Shown here piece after piece: positions 8,671 through 17,966 of a DNA stretch of 64,000 nucleotides. A model generated the notes under the pieces. The model was not told where the DNA came from. It saw only the letters and a list, made by a program, of their open reading frames with translations, and ran no database searches. Origin of the DNA: Sedimentisphaerales bacterium (GTDB lineage Bacteria > Planctomycetota > Phycisphaerae > Sedimentisphaerales > SM23-30); NCBI GenBank assembly GCA_028281535.1, contig JANQJS010000003.1, forward strand, positions 62,001 through 126,000. The letters run 5' to 3'. How positions within the stretch are numbered: the first letter of the stretch is position 1; each line of letters begins with the position of its first letter. A program made the position numbers and the translations under genes.

Positions 8671-11517
8671 ATGACAGACTATCACATTAATTATGCAATT
8701 GAGGCATTATCCCAATCGATACAAGGGGAAGTTCATACGGATCCTATGACGCGAGGTATCTATGCGACCGATGCAAGTAACTACCAAATAACACCTCTTG
8801 CCGTTGTTTTACCCAAAAGTGAAGATGACATCCTGAAAGTTTTAGCTTGTGCTGATGAATATAATATTCCGATAACTCCGCGAGCAGGCGGTACCAGCTT
8901 GGGCGGACAAGTCGTCGGAAAGTCAATCATCATCGATTGCAGTAAATATATGGACCAGATTCTGGAAATAAACGCCGAAGAAAAATGGGTTCGCGTCCAG
9001 CCCGGTGTCGTCCGGGATCAACTCAATAAAGTACTTGTCCAGCATGACCTATTTTTCGCACCCGATCCAGCGACCACCAGCCGAGCCAATATCGGCGGGA
9101 TGATCGGAAATAATTCATCAGGTGCACGCAGCATTATTTATGGCAAAACCGTAGATCACCTACTTGAATGCAAAGTGGCTCTGCTGGATGGAACGATTTT
9201 AGATATTAAAAATAATTCCATCGGTATCGACTCAAACCATCTTGATGAATTTAAAGATATCATCCATATCAACTATGATGAAATAAAAAAACGCTATCCC
9301 AAAACCATGCGGCGAGTGGGGGGGTACAATCTCGATGAATTTGTCCAGGCCGATCATTGGAATCTATCAAAACTTTTTTGTGGTAGTGAAGGCACGCTTG
9401 GATTTCTTCTGGAAGCGAAAATCCACCTGGAGTCCCTCCCCAAACAAGTTGGTTTGTGTGTGGTGCATTACGACACCTTAATGTCAGCAATCAATTCTGT
9501 CACGGATATCGTCAAGCACCAGCCCAGTGCGGTTGAAATTTTTGATAATGTGATTATCGATCTCGCTAGATCAAATCCCGAGTCGGCCAAGTTATGTGAT
9601 TTTCTAGAAAAAGATCCCCAGGCGGTTTTGATCGTTGAATTTTATAGCGACACACCAGAAGAGCTAAACCAAAAACTCAACAATTTTGTTTCCGATATGC
9701 AATCCAAACAGATCGGCTACGCCTGGCCCATCCGCACCGACAAACAACTCATGGCCAACATCTGGACCGTGCGTAAAAATGGTCTCGGTCTTTTGTTAGG
9801 CATGAAAGGCGAGAAAAAGCCCATGGCCTTCATTGAAGATGCCGCGATCCCTCTTGAGCATTTGGCCGATTACATTGATCAACTTTTAGCATTTTGCAAA
9901 TCGATTCAATGTGAGGTCGCGATGTATGCCCACGCCAGTGTAGGCGTCTTGCATGTCCGTCCGATTCTCGATCTAAAGCAATCCGATGATATCGAAAAGA
10001 TGAAACAAATTGCCGATACTTCTTTTAACCTGGTTAAACATTACAATGGTTCCTGGAGCAGTGAACATGGCGATGGTTTGGTTCGCAGCAGCTATATGGA
10101 AGATTTCTATGGTCCACAAATTTACAATACCTTTAAGCAAATTAAACAACTATTCGATCCCAAAGGACTCATGAATCCCGGTAAAATCGTCGATGGTCCA
10201 GCCATGGATCAGAATTTACGCTTTGGTCCAGAGTATCAAGTGCAGCCGATTAATTCGGTGTATCATTATTTGGACGATGGTAGTTTTTCTGCCGCCGTCG
10301 AAATGTGCAGCGGTGTCGGAGCTTGTCGCCAAACGCTGGCAGGGACCATGTGCCCAAGTTATCGCGTGACACGTGATGAAGCCCATTCGACCCGCGGTCG
10401 AGCCAACGCCTTGAGACTAGCCATGTCTGGACAATTAGATCAAGAGGGGCTGGCCAGTAATCAGGTTCACGAGGTTTTAGATTTATGCCTCTCTTGCAAA
10501 GCCTGCAAAAGTGAATGTCCCAGCACTGTCGACATGGCTAAACTCAAAAGTGAATTCCTCCAACACTACTATGATACCCATGGTACAAAATTACGAGACA
10601 AGCTCATTTGCAATTCGCGAAAAATGGCAGAACTTTTTTCCGGATTTTTTGCCCCTTTTATAAACTTCATACAGAATCTATCGATTACGAAGTCTCTTCA
10701 AGAAAAATATATAGGCATCGATCAACGACGGAGATTACCAGATTATACGTCTCAAACCTTTCCGAGCTGGTTTAAAAATCAAAAGAGAAAAGCATCCCCT
10801 AAAAAAGTGGTACTATTCAATGATACCTATATTAATTTCCATGAACCCCATGTCGGTATCGCCGCTGTTGAACTTTTAGAATCTTGCGGCTATGAAGTTA
10901 TTCTCGCCAATGCCGGCTGTTGCCAACGGCCTCGAATTTCCAATGGCTTTCTAAGACAAGCCAAACAAGATGGAAGGCAAACGCTTGCGAAATTGGACCG
11001 CTTTATTCGCGATGGTTTGCAAATCGTTTGCTGCGAACCCAGCTGTGCATCGGCGTTAACAGATGACTTACCAGATCTAATAGGAAATAAAGCTCTTCGT
11101 GAACGCATCAAAGACAACGTAAAAATGATCGACCTTTTCTTGCAGGAAGAATTAGAAGCAGGCAACATCAAAGGCCAATTTAAATCACTGGTTGACGACA
11201 TTACGCTACACGGACATTGCCATCAAAAAGCCCTCTATGGCACAAAAGCGATAAAAGAAATTTACTCACAAATAGAAAATTGTCAATTTAAAGAACTCGA
11301 CTCTGGCTGTTGCGGTATGGCAGGCTCCTTCGGCTATGAAAAAGAACATTATGACTTATCCGTCAAAGTTGCCGAAGACAAACTACTCCCCAAACTCAAC
11401 GACCTCAAAGATCAAACCACCATCGTGACCTGTGGCTTCAGCTGCCGTCATCAAATCAAAGATCTCACCAACCACCAACCACTACATTGGGTAGAAACCA
11501 TCCGTGGTATTGAATAA
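8671..11517 (+). CDS. FAD- and Fe-S-binding oxidoreductase (GlcD-GlcF/YdiJ-like fusion)
   Basis: A 948-residue flavoprotein joining all electron-transfer parts in one chain. Residues 35-250 are the FAD-binding PCMH domain (PRAGGTSLGGQ at 70-80, NNSSGARS at 147-154, GSEGTLGF at 238-245). Residues 260-510 are the FAD-oxidase C-terminal domain (AHASVGVLHVRP, EHGDGL). Then comes a cluster motif C546-x5-C552-x8-C561-P, a second motif C606-x2-C609-x2-C612-x3-C616-P, and two CCG domains (CCQRPR, CCGMAGSFGYE). This is the layout of YdiJ/D-2-hydroxyglutarate and D-lactate dehydrogenases and of fused glycolate oxidases. It oxidises a D-2-hydroxy acid and passes electrons to a membrane acceptor. Glycolate is suggested only by the nearby aminotransferase. 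Confidence 0.9.
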   Translation: MTDYHINYAIEALSQSIQGEVHTDPMTRGIYATDASNYQITPLAVVLPKSEDDILKVLACADEYNIPITPRAGGTSLGGQVVGKSIIIDCSKYMDQILEINAEEKWVRVQPGVVRDQLNKVLVQHDLFFAPDPATTSRANIGGMIGNNSSGARSIIYGKTVDHLLECKVALLDGTILDIKNNSIGIDSNHLDEFKDIIHINYDEIKKRYPKTMRRVGGYNLDEFVQADHWNLSKLFCGSEGTLGFLLEAKIHLESLPKQVGLCVVHYDTLMSAINSVTDIVKHQPSAVEIFDNVIIDLARSNPESAKLCDFLEKDPQAVLIVEFYSDTPEELNQKLNNFVSDMQSKQIGYAWPIRTDKQLMANIWTVRKNGLGLLLGMKGEKKPMAFIEDAAIPLEHLADYIDQLLAFCKSIQCEVAMYAHASVGVLHVRPILDLKQSDDIEKMKQIADTSFNLVKHYNGSWSSEHGDGLVRSSYMEDFYGPQIYNTFKQIKQLFDPKGLMNPGKIVDGPAMDQNLRFGPEYQVQPINSVYHYLDDGSFSAAVEMCSGVGACRQTLAGTMCPSYRVTRDEAHSTRGRANALRLAMSGQLDQEGLASNQVHEVLDLCLSCKACKSECPSTVDMAKLKSEFLQHYYDTHGTKLRDKLICNSRKMAELFSGFFAPFINFIQNLSITKSLQEKYIGIDQRRRLPDYTSQTFPSWFKNQKRKASPKKVVLFNDTYINFHEPHVGIAAVELLESCGYEVILANAGCCQRPRISNGFLRQAKQDGRQTLAKLDRFIRDGLQIVCCEPSCASALTDDLPDLIGNKALRERIKDNVKMIDLFLQEELEAGNIKGQFKSLVDDITLHGHCHQKALYGTKAIKEIYSQIENCQFKELDSGCCGMAGSFGYEKEHYDLSVKVAEDKLLPKLNDLKDQTTIVTCGFSCRHQIKDLTNHQPLHWVETIRGIE

Positions 11518-11529
11518 TCCCAACCGATG

Positions 11530-11555
11530 CCATGCCCACACTTGTGTGGGCATGG
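11530..11555. terminator. Bidirectional terminator hairpin between dehydrogenase and ferritin genes
   Basis: A perfect 11-base stem, CCATGCCCACA (11530-11540) with TGTGGGCATGG (11545-11555), around CTTG. It is placed between two convergent stop codons. The flanking T-rich tracts are modest. Confidence 0.75.
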
Positions 11556-11574
11556 TTATTAAAACCAAATATAA

Positions 11575-12072
11575 TTATTCCGCTTCAGGGACTCTCTGAG
11601 CCAATTCGCGGTCGATCATGAGAATACCTTCTTGAGAATCACCAATACGTTTTAAGTCATTAATAATATCACGAGCAGTTTTTTCTTCTTCAACCTGTTC
11701 GGTGATAAACCACTGCAAAAAGACTTGAGATGCATGATCCTGTTTTTCAACGCACAAACTCATAAGTTTATTAATGCAACCTGTGATATGTTGCTCATGA
11801 GCTAACGCGGCTTCAAAGACGGCTAGCGGAGATGCCCATTCGGTTGGCGGGGCGCCGATGGCTTTAAGTTCAACTCTGCCATCTAGGTCATGAACGAATT
11901 CATAAATGCGGTTGGCATGATCCAGCTCTTCTTTGTATTGATTTTGCATCCAGTGAGCAAACCCGCCCAAGTCAATGCTTTCGCAGTAGGTTGCCATCGA
12001 TAAATAAATATATGCGGAATAAAATTCTTCCTGGATCTGATCGTTAAATGCCTGGTTGATAGCCTTATCCAT
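11575..12072 (-). CDS. ftnA: Non-haem ferritin
   Basis: A 165-residue four-helix ferritin of the usual bacterial FtnA length. Ferroxidase ligands are visible: the Glu pair in QEEFYSAYIY on helix A, EELDHA on helix B (Glu and His), the Glu of LAHEQHIT on helix C, and the EQVEEE region on helix D. It oxidises Fe(II) and stores Fe(III) in a 24-subunit cytoplasmic shell. It is transcribed in the same direction as the metal-binding lipoprotein gene (43-base gap), so both may be co-expressed. No Fur-like operator was recognised. Confidence 0.93.
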   Translation of the reverse strand: MDKAINQAFNDQIQEEFYSAYIYLSMATYCESIDLGGFAHWMQNQYKEELDHANRIYEFVHDLDGRVELKAIGAPPTEWASPLAVFEAALAHEQHITGCINKLMSLCVEKQDHASQVFLQWFITEQVEEEKTARDIINDLKRIGDSQEGILMIDRELAQRVPEAE

Positions 12073-12114
12073 GTGTGGGGCGTCTCCATTAAAAATAGTG
12101 GTTAATATCGTTGA

Positions 12115-12453
12115 TTAAGATCCTGGTGTTTTTTCAAGAGTGATACCTTGATCTGTAATTTTTTTCAAATTCGCTTGCGCGTTTTCCATGAATTTACCCT
12201 TGCACATTTTGCAACACATATAAATTCGGTTGCCATCCACATCAGCATAAACAGATTTGTCAATGCTTTCGGCGGTCATAGGGCAAGATCCTTGAACTTT
12301 GGATGTGACATCTGAAACCAAATCTTTTGCTTTATCCATCGCAGCTTCAGATTCTTTTTGTAATGGGGCTGATGTGGATTCTGACTTTTTTCCACATCCG
12401 GGTAGAGATACAAATCCAATTGTTAAAACTAGACATACAATTAATCGACTCAT
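12115..12453 (-). CDS. Exported lipoprotein with CCxxC metal-binding (YHS/TRASH-like) domain
   Basis: About 112 residues from the ATG at 12453, which has AAAGG 8 bases upstream; a start at 12492 would add 13 residues and lacks this. The signal peptide ends in a lipobox (SLPGC), so it should be a lipidated envelope protein. After a short helical linker the C-terminal ~50 residues read CPMTAE...DVDGNRIYMCCKMCKGKF, a cysteine pattern like the TRASH/YHS domains of heavy-metal proteins and common in planctomycete lipoproteins. Metal binding (Cu, Zn or Fe) is inferred. Adjacency to ferritin fits metal handling but does not prove it. Confidence 0.8.
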   Translation of the reverse strand: MSRLIVCLVLTIGFVSLPGCGKKSESTSAPLQKESEAAMDKAKDLVSDVTSKVQGSCPMTAESIDKSVYADVDGNRIYMCCKMCKGKFMENAQANLKKITDQGITLEKTPGS

Positions 12454-12593
12454 GGCAAAGACCTTTCGATTTAGAATGTTAAATTCAGCCAATATCTTAT
12501 TTACCTAAAAATAAGAAACTGGGATCACTCTACAGGCGATCCACGATTCAGTCGATATTTTACCCCTTTGACATGAAACTACCAGAGAAAAAA

Positions 12594-12633
12594 ATATCTG
12601 TATCACCAGTTACGAAATGGATGATACAGATAT
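12594..12633 (-). terminator. Rho-independent terminator for the four-repeat secreted protein gene
   Basis: An 11-base inverted repeat, ATATCTGTATC (12594-12604) and GATACAGATAT (12623-12633), is followed on the minus strand by a T-run (A-run at 12587-12593 on plus). It lies about 30 bases past the stop of the leftward gene. Confidence 0.8.
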
Positions 12634-12665
12634 CAAAATAACACTAAGTCATTATTTTAAATGGT

Positions 12666-14060
12666 TTACGAGGCAAGTTTTTTGCCTGTGACTTCGCGGC
12701 TGCCTCGAGGTGTGACAAATTCACCTTTAAGTGTTTCCCCGTCAATGGTTCCTTTAAATGTCATTTCAAATTGATTGTCATTACGAGAAACGGTATAGCT
12801 AAATGAGATTTGGTTGCCATCAATTGTTATTTTATTAATCTCGGTTGTTCGATTACGTCGACCTTGATAACTGCCTGACATATCCTCATGTATCGTTAGC
12901 TTTCGGGTTCGTGTTTGGCCATTTCGGCCTTCGCTGGTAAGCTCCCAAACACCAACCACATTGATGGTATTTGACGCTTCTTTGCTTTTTGTTTCTTGGG
13001 CAATTTTTGGGGCTTCGTCAGCTTTGCGAATACCAATTGCTTCAAATTCTCCCCAGGGTCCTGAGACATTACCAACTAATTTTCCACCCTCAATTTTGCC
13101 AACATAAGCCGTTTCATAAATCTCACCTTCTTCATTTTTTTCGCGACGCGATAAGTGAAATTGCCCATTTTCCATTTTGATCGCATCTACTTTCCGTTCG
13201 CCAAATTCGTCACTATTCCAGCGAGCAAACATTTTTCCATCTTTTTGCGCCACGGTCAATTGGATCTCAAAAGATTCATCTTCTTCCATTTGAATATTGA
13301 CACCCCAGACGCCCAGTAATGATTTGGCTTCATTGCCTGACTGGGCTGGCAGGTTGGCAGCTTTTCGATTGCCGCTCATTTCAAATTCCCATTCATCGCC
13401 CATGGATAAAGTCCCTTTGAGCTGATCACCTTCAAGCATTCCGTTAAAAGTCATTTTAAATTCTTCGCCGTCCCGCTCGCGAACGCGTTCAAAGGAGAGT
13501 TTGCCATCTTCAAATTTGACGTTAGAGACTTCATTTTCCCCGCGGCGTGATTTCCAGATACCCGTCAGTTCACCTGAATCAGTTTGACCAATTGTTAATG
13601 TGGTCGTAAACTCGCGATCGCGACGTTGCATTTTGAATTCCCACTCACCCAGGATAGGAAGTTTTTTCTGGCTGGCACGTCTGGCGGTAATTTTTGTTTC
13701 GCCTCGTCGGCTCGTCATGCTTCCAATAAGTTGCCCATTTTCAAATTTGCCTGTAAAGCTGGTTTTGAATTCTTCGCCATTCCTTTCACGGATGCGATCG
13801 AAGCTGAGCGTATTATTCTCAAAGGTCACATTTTTAAGTTCCTGCTGACCCCGGCGAGTTTTCCAGGTGCCAGCGTAACTTCCGTCTGTGTTTTGGGAAA
13901 TCGTAATCTGGCTTGCCACTTCGCGGTCCCGTCGTTTCATCATGAATTCCCAGTCACCCACAATCGAATCTGCACACCATGCAGGAGTAGAACAAGTTAG
14001 CACAAGACAAACGCACATTATTAGCGAGAAGCCTGAAAATCTTTGGACAGTATTCTTCAT
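12666..14060 (-). CDS. Secreted protein of four tandem ~110-residue beta repeats
   Basis: A 464-residue protein with a signal peptide (cleavage near AWCADS, about residue 30) and four tandem repeats at about 31-130, 133-235, 245-350 and 368-464. Each repeat begins G(D/E)WEF or GVWxx, continues with (Q/T)LT(I/V)...G...G.W....G...(V/I), then a LSF.R(V/I)RERxGEEF-type block and FxGxxxxGxLxG, ending in R(R/K)A. Repeats 1 and 2 are nearly identical; 3 and 4 have diverged. The alternating pattern suggests small lipocalin-like beta-barrels or sandwiches. AGGAGTG upstream supports the start. I do not recognise the family; it is probably periplasmic or exported. Confidence 0.8.
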   Translation of the reverse strand: MKNTVQRFSGFSLIMCVCLVLTCSTPAWCADSIVGDWEFMMKRRDREVASQITISQNTDGSYAGTWKTRRGQQELKNVTFENNTLSFDRIRERNGEEFKTSFTGKFENGQLIGSMTSRRGETKITARRASQKKLPILGEWEFKMQRRDREFTTTLTIGQTDSGELTGIWKSRRGENEVSNVKFEDGKLSFERVRERDGEEFKMTFNGMLEGDQLKGTLSMGDEWEFEMSGNRKAANLPAQSGNEAKSLLGVWGVNIQMEEDESFEIQLTVAQKDGKMFARWNSDEFGERKVDAIKMENGQFHLSRREKNEEGEIYETAYVGKIEGGKLVGNVSGPWGEFEAIGIRKADEAPKIAQETKSKEASNTINVVGVWELTSEGRNGQTRTRKLTIHEDMSGSYQGRRNRTTEINKITIDGNQISFSYTVSRNDNQFEMTFKGTIDGETLKGEFVTPRGSREVTGKKLAS

Positions 14061-14404
14061 TGAAACACACTCCTAAGCTTTTAAAAATTAGATATTTAAA
14101 GAAAATGAAAGATGTATTGCTTACCTACCCTAAAAATACGTAAACGATTTGAACTTATTTCCCAAAATCTCATAAAAAATATCAAGTTTAAATTTAATGT
14201 TACCTATTGATATGCCTGTAATTACAGTTAATTATGTTTTTGCCCATGTTTGGGTAAATTGCTTTGACCAAAATGCCAAATTGTGGTCTAATTGTCAGAT
14301 TACGCATCGTTGTAGATCGGTTATATCTACGACCTAAACGGCGCTGGGCTATTTGTGGCGGCCCGGAAGTACGTCAAACTGCCATGGATAGGAATATTAA
14401 CCTC
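14061..14404. other. Divergent intergenic region and rpsA leader with hairpins
   Basis: About 344 bases separate the leftward secreted-protein gene from rpsA. A 9-base stem, GTTGTAGAT (14309-14317) with ATCTACGAC (14325-14333), one G-U pair and a 7-base loop, lies about 70 bases before the chosen rpsA start. A GGGC/GCCC stem follows (14346-14349, 14361-14364). The frame is open upstream to 14264 but the residues there look non-coding. Confidence 0.5.
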
Positions 14405-16270
14405 ATGATAAAATCCAACATTCTTCACGATCTGGGGATTGACGAGCAGGAAATTGAACAACAAGCGATTGCTGCTCTCGGCACCGAAACTCGAGATGAA
14501 CTCCTCGAAGTTATTGACAAAACGGTCACCCATTTCGAACCAGGCACCATCTTCAAAGGCACCATTGTCAATCACATCGGCGACGATGTCATTGTCGAAG
14601 TCGGCCTAAAAAGCGAAGGGATCGTTAGCTCACAGGAATTTGATAGTTCAGATGAAATCGTTATAGGCGATGTGATCGAAGTGATGCTTGAAGCTGTCGA
14701 AAGCGACAGTGGCCTGGTCCTCTTAAGCAAACGCAAAGCAGACCGCATTCGCGGCTGGGAAAATATTCTCGAAAATTACAAAGAAGGCGATTCCATCAAA
14801 GGGAAAGTCACACGTCGCATCAAAGGTGGATTGCTGGTGGATGTGGGCGTTCCTGTCTTTCTACCAGCTTCTCAAGTGGATATTCGTCGTCCGAGCGACA
14901 TCACCGAATTTATTGGCAACGAAACAGAAGCCAAGATTTTGAAAATCGATCGCGAACGTCGCAATATTGTTATTTCACGTCGTAAACTGCTCGAAGATAC
15001 ACGAGCCAACGCACGAAATACCATTCTATCAGAAATCGAAGAAGGTCAAATTCGCACCGGTACCGTCAAGAATATCGCTGATTTCGGTGTATTCGTTGAT
15101 TTAGGCGGTCTCGACGGATTGCTTCATATTACCGACATGAGCTGGGGCCGCGTAGGTCACCCATCAGAGCTGGTTCAGTTGGATCAGGAAATCGAAGTCA
15201 AAATTATTGGCATTGATCGTGATAATGAGAAAATCGCTCTGGGGCTCAAGCAGAAATCAGACAACCCATGGTTAACTGTTAACGATCGTTATCCTGTCAA
15301 ACAAACCGTTAAAGGGCATGTCGTCAATATTATGAATTACGGTGTCTTCATCAAGTTGGAAGAAGGCGTCGAAGGTTTGATCCACATCAGTGAAATGAGC
15401 TGGACCAAACGTATCAACCACCCAAGCGAAATCTTGAGCGTCGGCCAGGAAGTCGATTGTGTGGTTCTCGAAGTGAATGCGGCCAAGCAGGAAATATCAC
15501 TCGGTATCAAGCAGTTGGACGAAAATCCATGGACCGCCGTTGCCGAGAAATACCCTCCGGGCACCATTATCGAAGGCAAAGTGCGTAATCTGGCCAACTA
15601 CGGCGCATTCATCGAAATCGAAGAAGGTATCGATGGCTTACTGCATGTCTCTGACTTGAGCTGGACTAAGAAGATCAGCCATCCAGGCGAAATGCTCAAG
15701 AAGGGCGATAGCTTCAAATGCATCGTTTTAACGGTGGATCAGGAAAAACAACGCGTTGCGTTAGGTCTCAAACAAATGACCGAAGATCCATGGGTTCGAG
15801 CTGTGCCAGAAAAATACATTCCTGGCCAGATCGTCAAAGGTTGCGTTACCAAGTTGACCAACTTTGGTGTCTTCGTGGAATTGGAGCCAGATCTCGAAGG
15901 TCTGCTGCATATTTCTGAATTGTCAGATCAAAAAGTCGAAGGGCCACAAGATGTCGTTAAGCCTGGCGATGAACTCGAAGTTAAAATTCTTCGTGTGGAT
16001 ACCGATGATCGCAAAATCGGCTTGTCGTTGAAACGTGCCAAATGGGCCGCTGAAGATGATCCAATCGAAGAAGATGAGTCCAAACCACAACGTGGTGGGT
16101 TGGGTGAAAGTGCACCTGGTGGACAATTAATTGATAATTCATTATTGCAACAGCACGTTCAACCAGTTTCGCCGATCGAACCAGCCGCTGAAGCGGTTCC
16201 TGAACCAGAAGCGGCACCTGAGCCACAAGAGGGCGAAGGATCTTCAGATTCGGAAGAAAAAACGGAATAA
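14405..16270 (+). CDS. rpsA: 30S ribosomal protein S1
   Basis: About 621 residues with six S1 RNA-binding OB folds in tandem. They begin at FEPGTIFKGTIV, YKEGDSIKGKV, IEEGQIRTGTV, YPVKQTVKGHV, YPPGTIIEGKV and YIPGQIVKGCV. Repeats 3-6 carry the FGVFVxLxxxxGLLHIS signature; repeats 1-2 are the more divergent ribosome-docking type. The tail is P/E/A-rich and acidic. S1 helps mRNAs with weak Shine-Dalgarno sequences bind the 30S subunit. The start is uncertain: ATG 14405 (AGGA 12 bases upstream) fits the family N-terminus, ATG 14384 is the alternative. A terminator follows at 16338. Confidence 0.93.
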   Translation: MIKSNILHDLGIDEQEIEQQAIAALGTETRDELLEVIDKTVTHFEPGTIFKGTIVNHIGDDVIVEVGLKSEGIVSSQEFDSSDEIVIGDVIEVMLEAVESDSGLVLLSKRKADRIRGWENILENYKEGDSIKGKVTRRIKGGLLVDVGVPVFLPASQVDIRRPSDITEFIGNETEAKILKIDRERRNIVISRRKLLEDTRANARNTILSEIEEGQIRTGTVKNIADFGVFVDLGGLDGLLHITDMSWGRVGHPSELVQLDQEIEVKIIGIDRDNEKIALGLKQKSDNPWLTVNDRYPVKQTVKGHVVNIMNYGVFIKLEEGVEGLIHISEMSWTKRINHPSEILSVGQEVDCVVLEVNAAKQEISLGIKQLDENPWTAVAEKYPPGTIIEGKVRNLANYGAFIEIEEGIDGLLHVSDLSWTKKISHPGEMLKKGDSFKCIVLTVDQEKQRVALGLKQMTEDPWVRAVPEKYIPGQIVKGCVTKLTNFGVFVELEPDLEGLLHISELSDQKVEGPQDVVKPGDELEVKILRVDTDDRKIGLSLKRAKWAAEDDPIEEDESKPQRGGLGESAPGGQLIDNSLLQQHVQPVSPIEPAAEAVPEPEAAPEPQEGEGSSDSEEKTE

Positions 16271-16337
16271 TTCCAATATTCCTGGAAAAGTTGGCTATTA
16301 AAGGCATATAATTAATAGCTAGAAGAAGAGTTTATAG

Positions 16338-16374
16338 GAGGTTATGCGTTCTAGTGATGCATAACCTCTTTTTA
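16338..16374 (+). terminator. Rho-independent terminator of rpsA
   Basis: GAGGTTATGC (16338-16347) pairs with GCATAACCTC (16359-16368) over an 11-base loop, followed by TTTTTAT. Confidence 0.9.
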
Positions 16375-16549
16375 TGACTACAGTTAAGTTTCTTTAGCGG
16401 GATTCGGATTTGTCTGGGTTGAATTTAATTTAACCAGTCTGTGTGATAAGCCGATAATTGAAATACCAGATAGAAAAAACTGGTATTTACCGCTGAATCG
16501 TATTAGCTTTAGGATAAAGATCTTGTCTCAATTTTAAATAGGACGGAAT

Positions 16550-17356
16550 GTGGACTCACCCTTACAAATATATCTAGAAGAAATTAACGAAGCCGCTCTC
16601 CTTACAGCAGATGAAGAGAAAGAGTTAGCTCGTAAAATTATCCATGAAAATGACCCCGAAGCTCGTGATCGAATGATCCGCAGCAATTTACGTCTGGTCG
16701 TCAATATCGCCAAAAAATTCACCAATCGGGGTATGCCACTCGCTGATTTGATCGAAGAGGGCAATCTTGGTTTGCTTAGAGCTGTGGAAGGGTTTGATCC
16801 TGAACAGGGCTCACGATTCAGTACCTACGCATCCTGGTGGATCAAGCAGGCAATTAAGCGTTCATTGATTAATGCCGTTCAACCGATACATATTCCAGCA
16901 TATATGGTCGAAATGATCGCTCGCTGGAAGCAGGCCCAGGTCAAGCTCGAAGAAGAGTTAGGCCGAACCCCAAGTATCGAAGAAATGAGCGAAGCTCTGG
17001 AACTGCCTACCCGTAAAACCAAATTTATCCGCAAAGCGGTCAAAGCATTTACGTCGCCAACTCAAATGCCTGAAGGTGACGATTCGATTACCATCAATGA
17101 GATGTTGGAAGATGAAAAAACCCTTCGTCCTGATGAAGCGGTTTTTAACGCGGATGAATTAGAAACGATTCAGAAATTACTCAACCAGATCGACAAGCGT
17201 GAAGCTGAGGTGTTACGCTTGCGTTTTGGATTGGATGATGAAGAGCCGTTGACCCTCAAAGAAATTGGCGAGCGTGTCGGATTAACGCGCGAACGTGTTC
17301 GCCAAATTGAAAAAGAATCCCTTGCGAAGCTGCATACATTTCTGGATAATGGCTGA
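16550..17356 (+). CDS. Primary-type RNA polymerase sigma factor (sigma-70 family, no region 1.1)
   Basis: 268 residues beginning directly at region 1.2 (DSPLQIYLEEI). Region 2 is complete (NLRLVVNIAKKF, LIEEGNLGLLRAVEGFDPEQG, FSTYASWWIKQAIKRS). Region 3 follows (HIPAYMVEMI), and region 4 has the -35 helix-turn-helix (LTLKEIGERVGLTRERVRQIE). The region 2.4 sequence is that of RpoD/SigA, so it should read ordinary -35/-10 promoters like the TTGACA/TATATT one at 34085. The start is GTG at 16550 with AGGA 6 bases upstream. Without region 1.1 it is shorter than E. coli RpoD, like group 2 or compact SigA factors. Whether it is the housekeeping factor cannot be decided here. Confidence 0.92.
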   Translation: MDSPLQIYLEEINEAALLTADEEKELARKIIHENDPEARDRMIRSNLRLVVNIAKKFTNRGMPLADLIEEGNLGLLRAVEGFDPEQGSRFSTYASWWIKQAIKRSLINAVQPIHIPAYMVEMIARWKQAQVKLEEELGRTPSIEEMSEALELPTRKTKFIRKAVKAFTSPTQMPEGDDSITINEMLEDEKTLRPDEAVFNADELETIQKLLNQIDKREAEVLRLRFGLDDEEPLTLKEIGERVGLTRERVRQIEKESLAKLHTFLDNG

Positions 17357-17403
17357 CTCAAACAAAGTAAGATCAGAAAACCATTTACAGAAAAGGTTAG
17401 GTC

Positions 17404-17955
17404 ATGAGCAGCTCATCCCAGATGGAACTTCAAAATCAACTCATCGGACACATTCGTAATATCCCTGATTTTCCCAAGCCAGGCATTGTCTTTCGTGATA
17501 TTACCCCCTTGCTTGCCAATGCAGATGCTTTAGAGTTAACCCTCCATCAGATGGCTCATCCTTTTGCAGATCAAGAAGTTGATATTGTCATCGGGGCTGA
17601 AAGCCGAGGTTTTATTTTTGGAACATCCATGGCAAGGCAATTGAATGCTGGGTTCGTACCCGTTCGCAAAAAAGGTAAATTACCTTACGAGACATTAAGT
17701 GAATCATATGAATTAGAATATGGAACCGATAGCCTGGAAATTCATGCAGATGCGATTAAGCCTGGCCAACGTGTTTTGCTGGTCGATGATTTGTTAGCCA
17801 CAGGCGGTACGATGCAGGCCTGCTGTAATATGGTTCAAAAATTACAAGGCACAGTGGTGGGGATTATTTTTCTTATCGAATTATCGTTTCTTAATGGCCG
17901 GGACAAACTTAGTGATTATCCCGTCCATTCATTGATTAAATATGATGCTGAATAA
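17404..17955 (+). CDS. apt: Adenine phosphoribosyltransferase
   Basis: 183 residues, normal Apt length. The family N-terminus IRNIPDFPKPGIVFRDITPLL, the ESRGF(I)FG base-binding loop and the PRPP motif VLLVDDLLATGGTM are all intact. The enzyme salvages adenine to AMP in the cytoplasm. It follows the sigma factor gene by 47 bases on the same strand and may be co-transcribed. It converges on the next gene with only 11 bases between stops. Confidence 0.96.
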   Translation: MSSSSQMELQNQLIGHIRNIPDFPKPGIVFRDITPLLANADALELTLHQMAHPFADQEVDIVIGAESRGFIFGTSMARQLNAGFVPVRKKGKLPYETLSESYELEYGTDSLEIHADAIKPGQRVLLVDDLLATGGTMQACCNMVQKLQGTVVGIIFLIELSFLNGRDKLSDYPVHSLIKYDAE

Positions 17956-17966
17956 TTTGTGAAATC

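Noticed and set aside
14264-14404. N-terminal extension of ribosomal protein S1 to 14264
   Set aside because: The extra 47 residues do not resemble any S1 start, and the DNA there contains hairpins fitting an untranslated leader.
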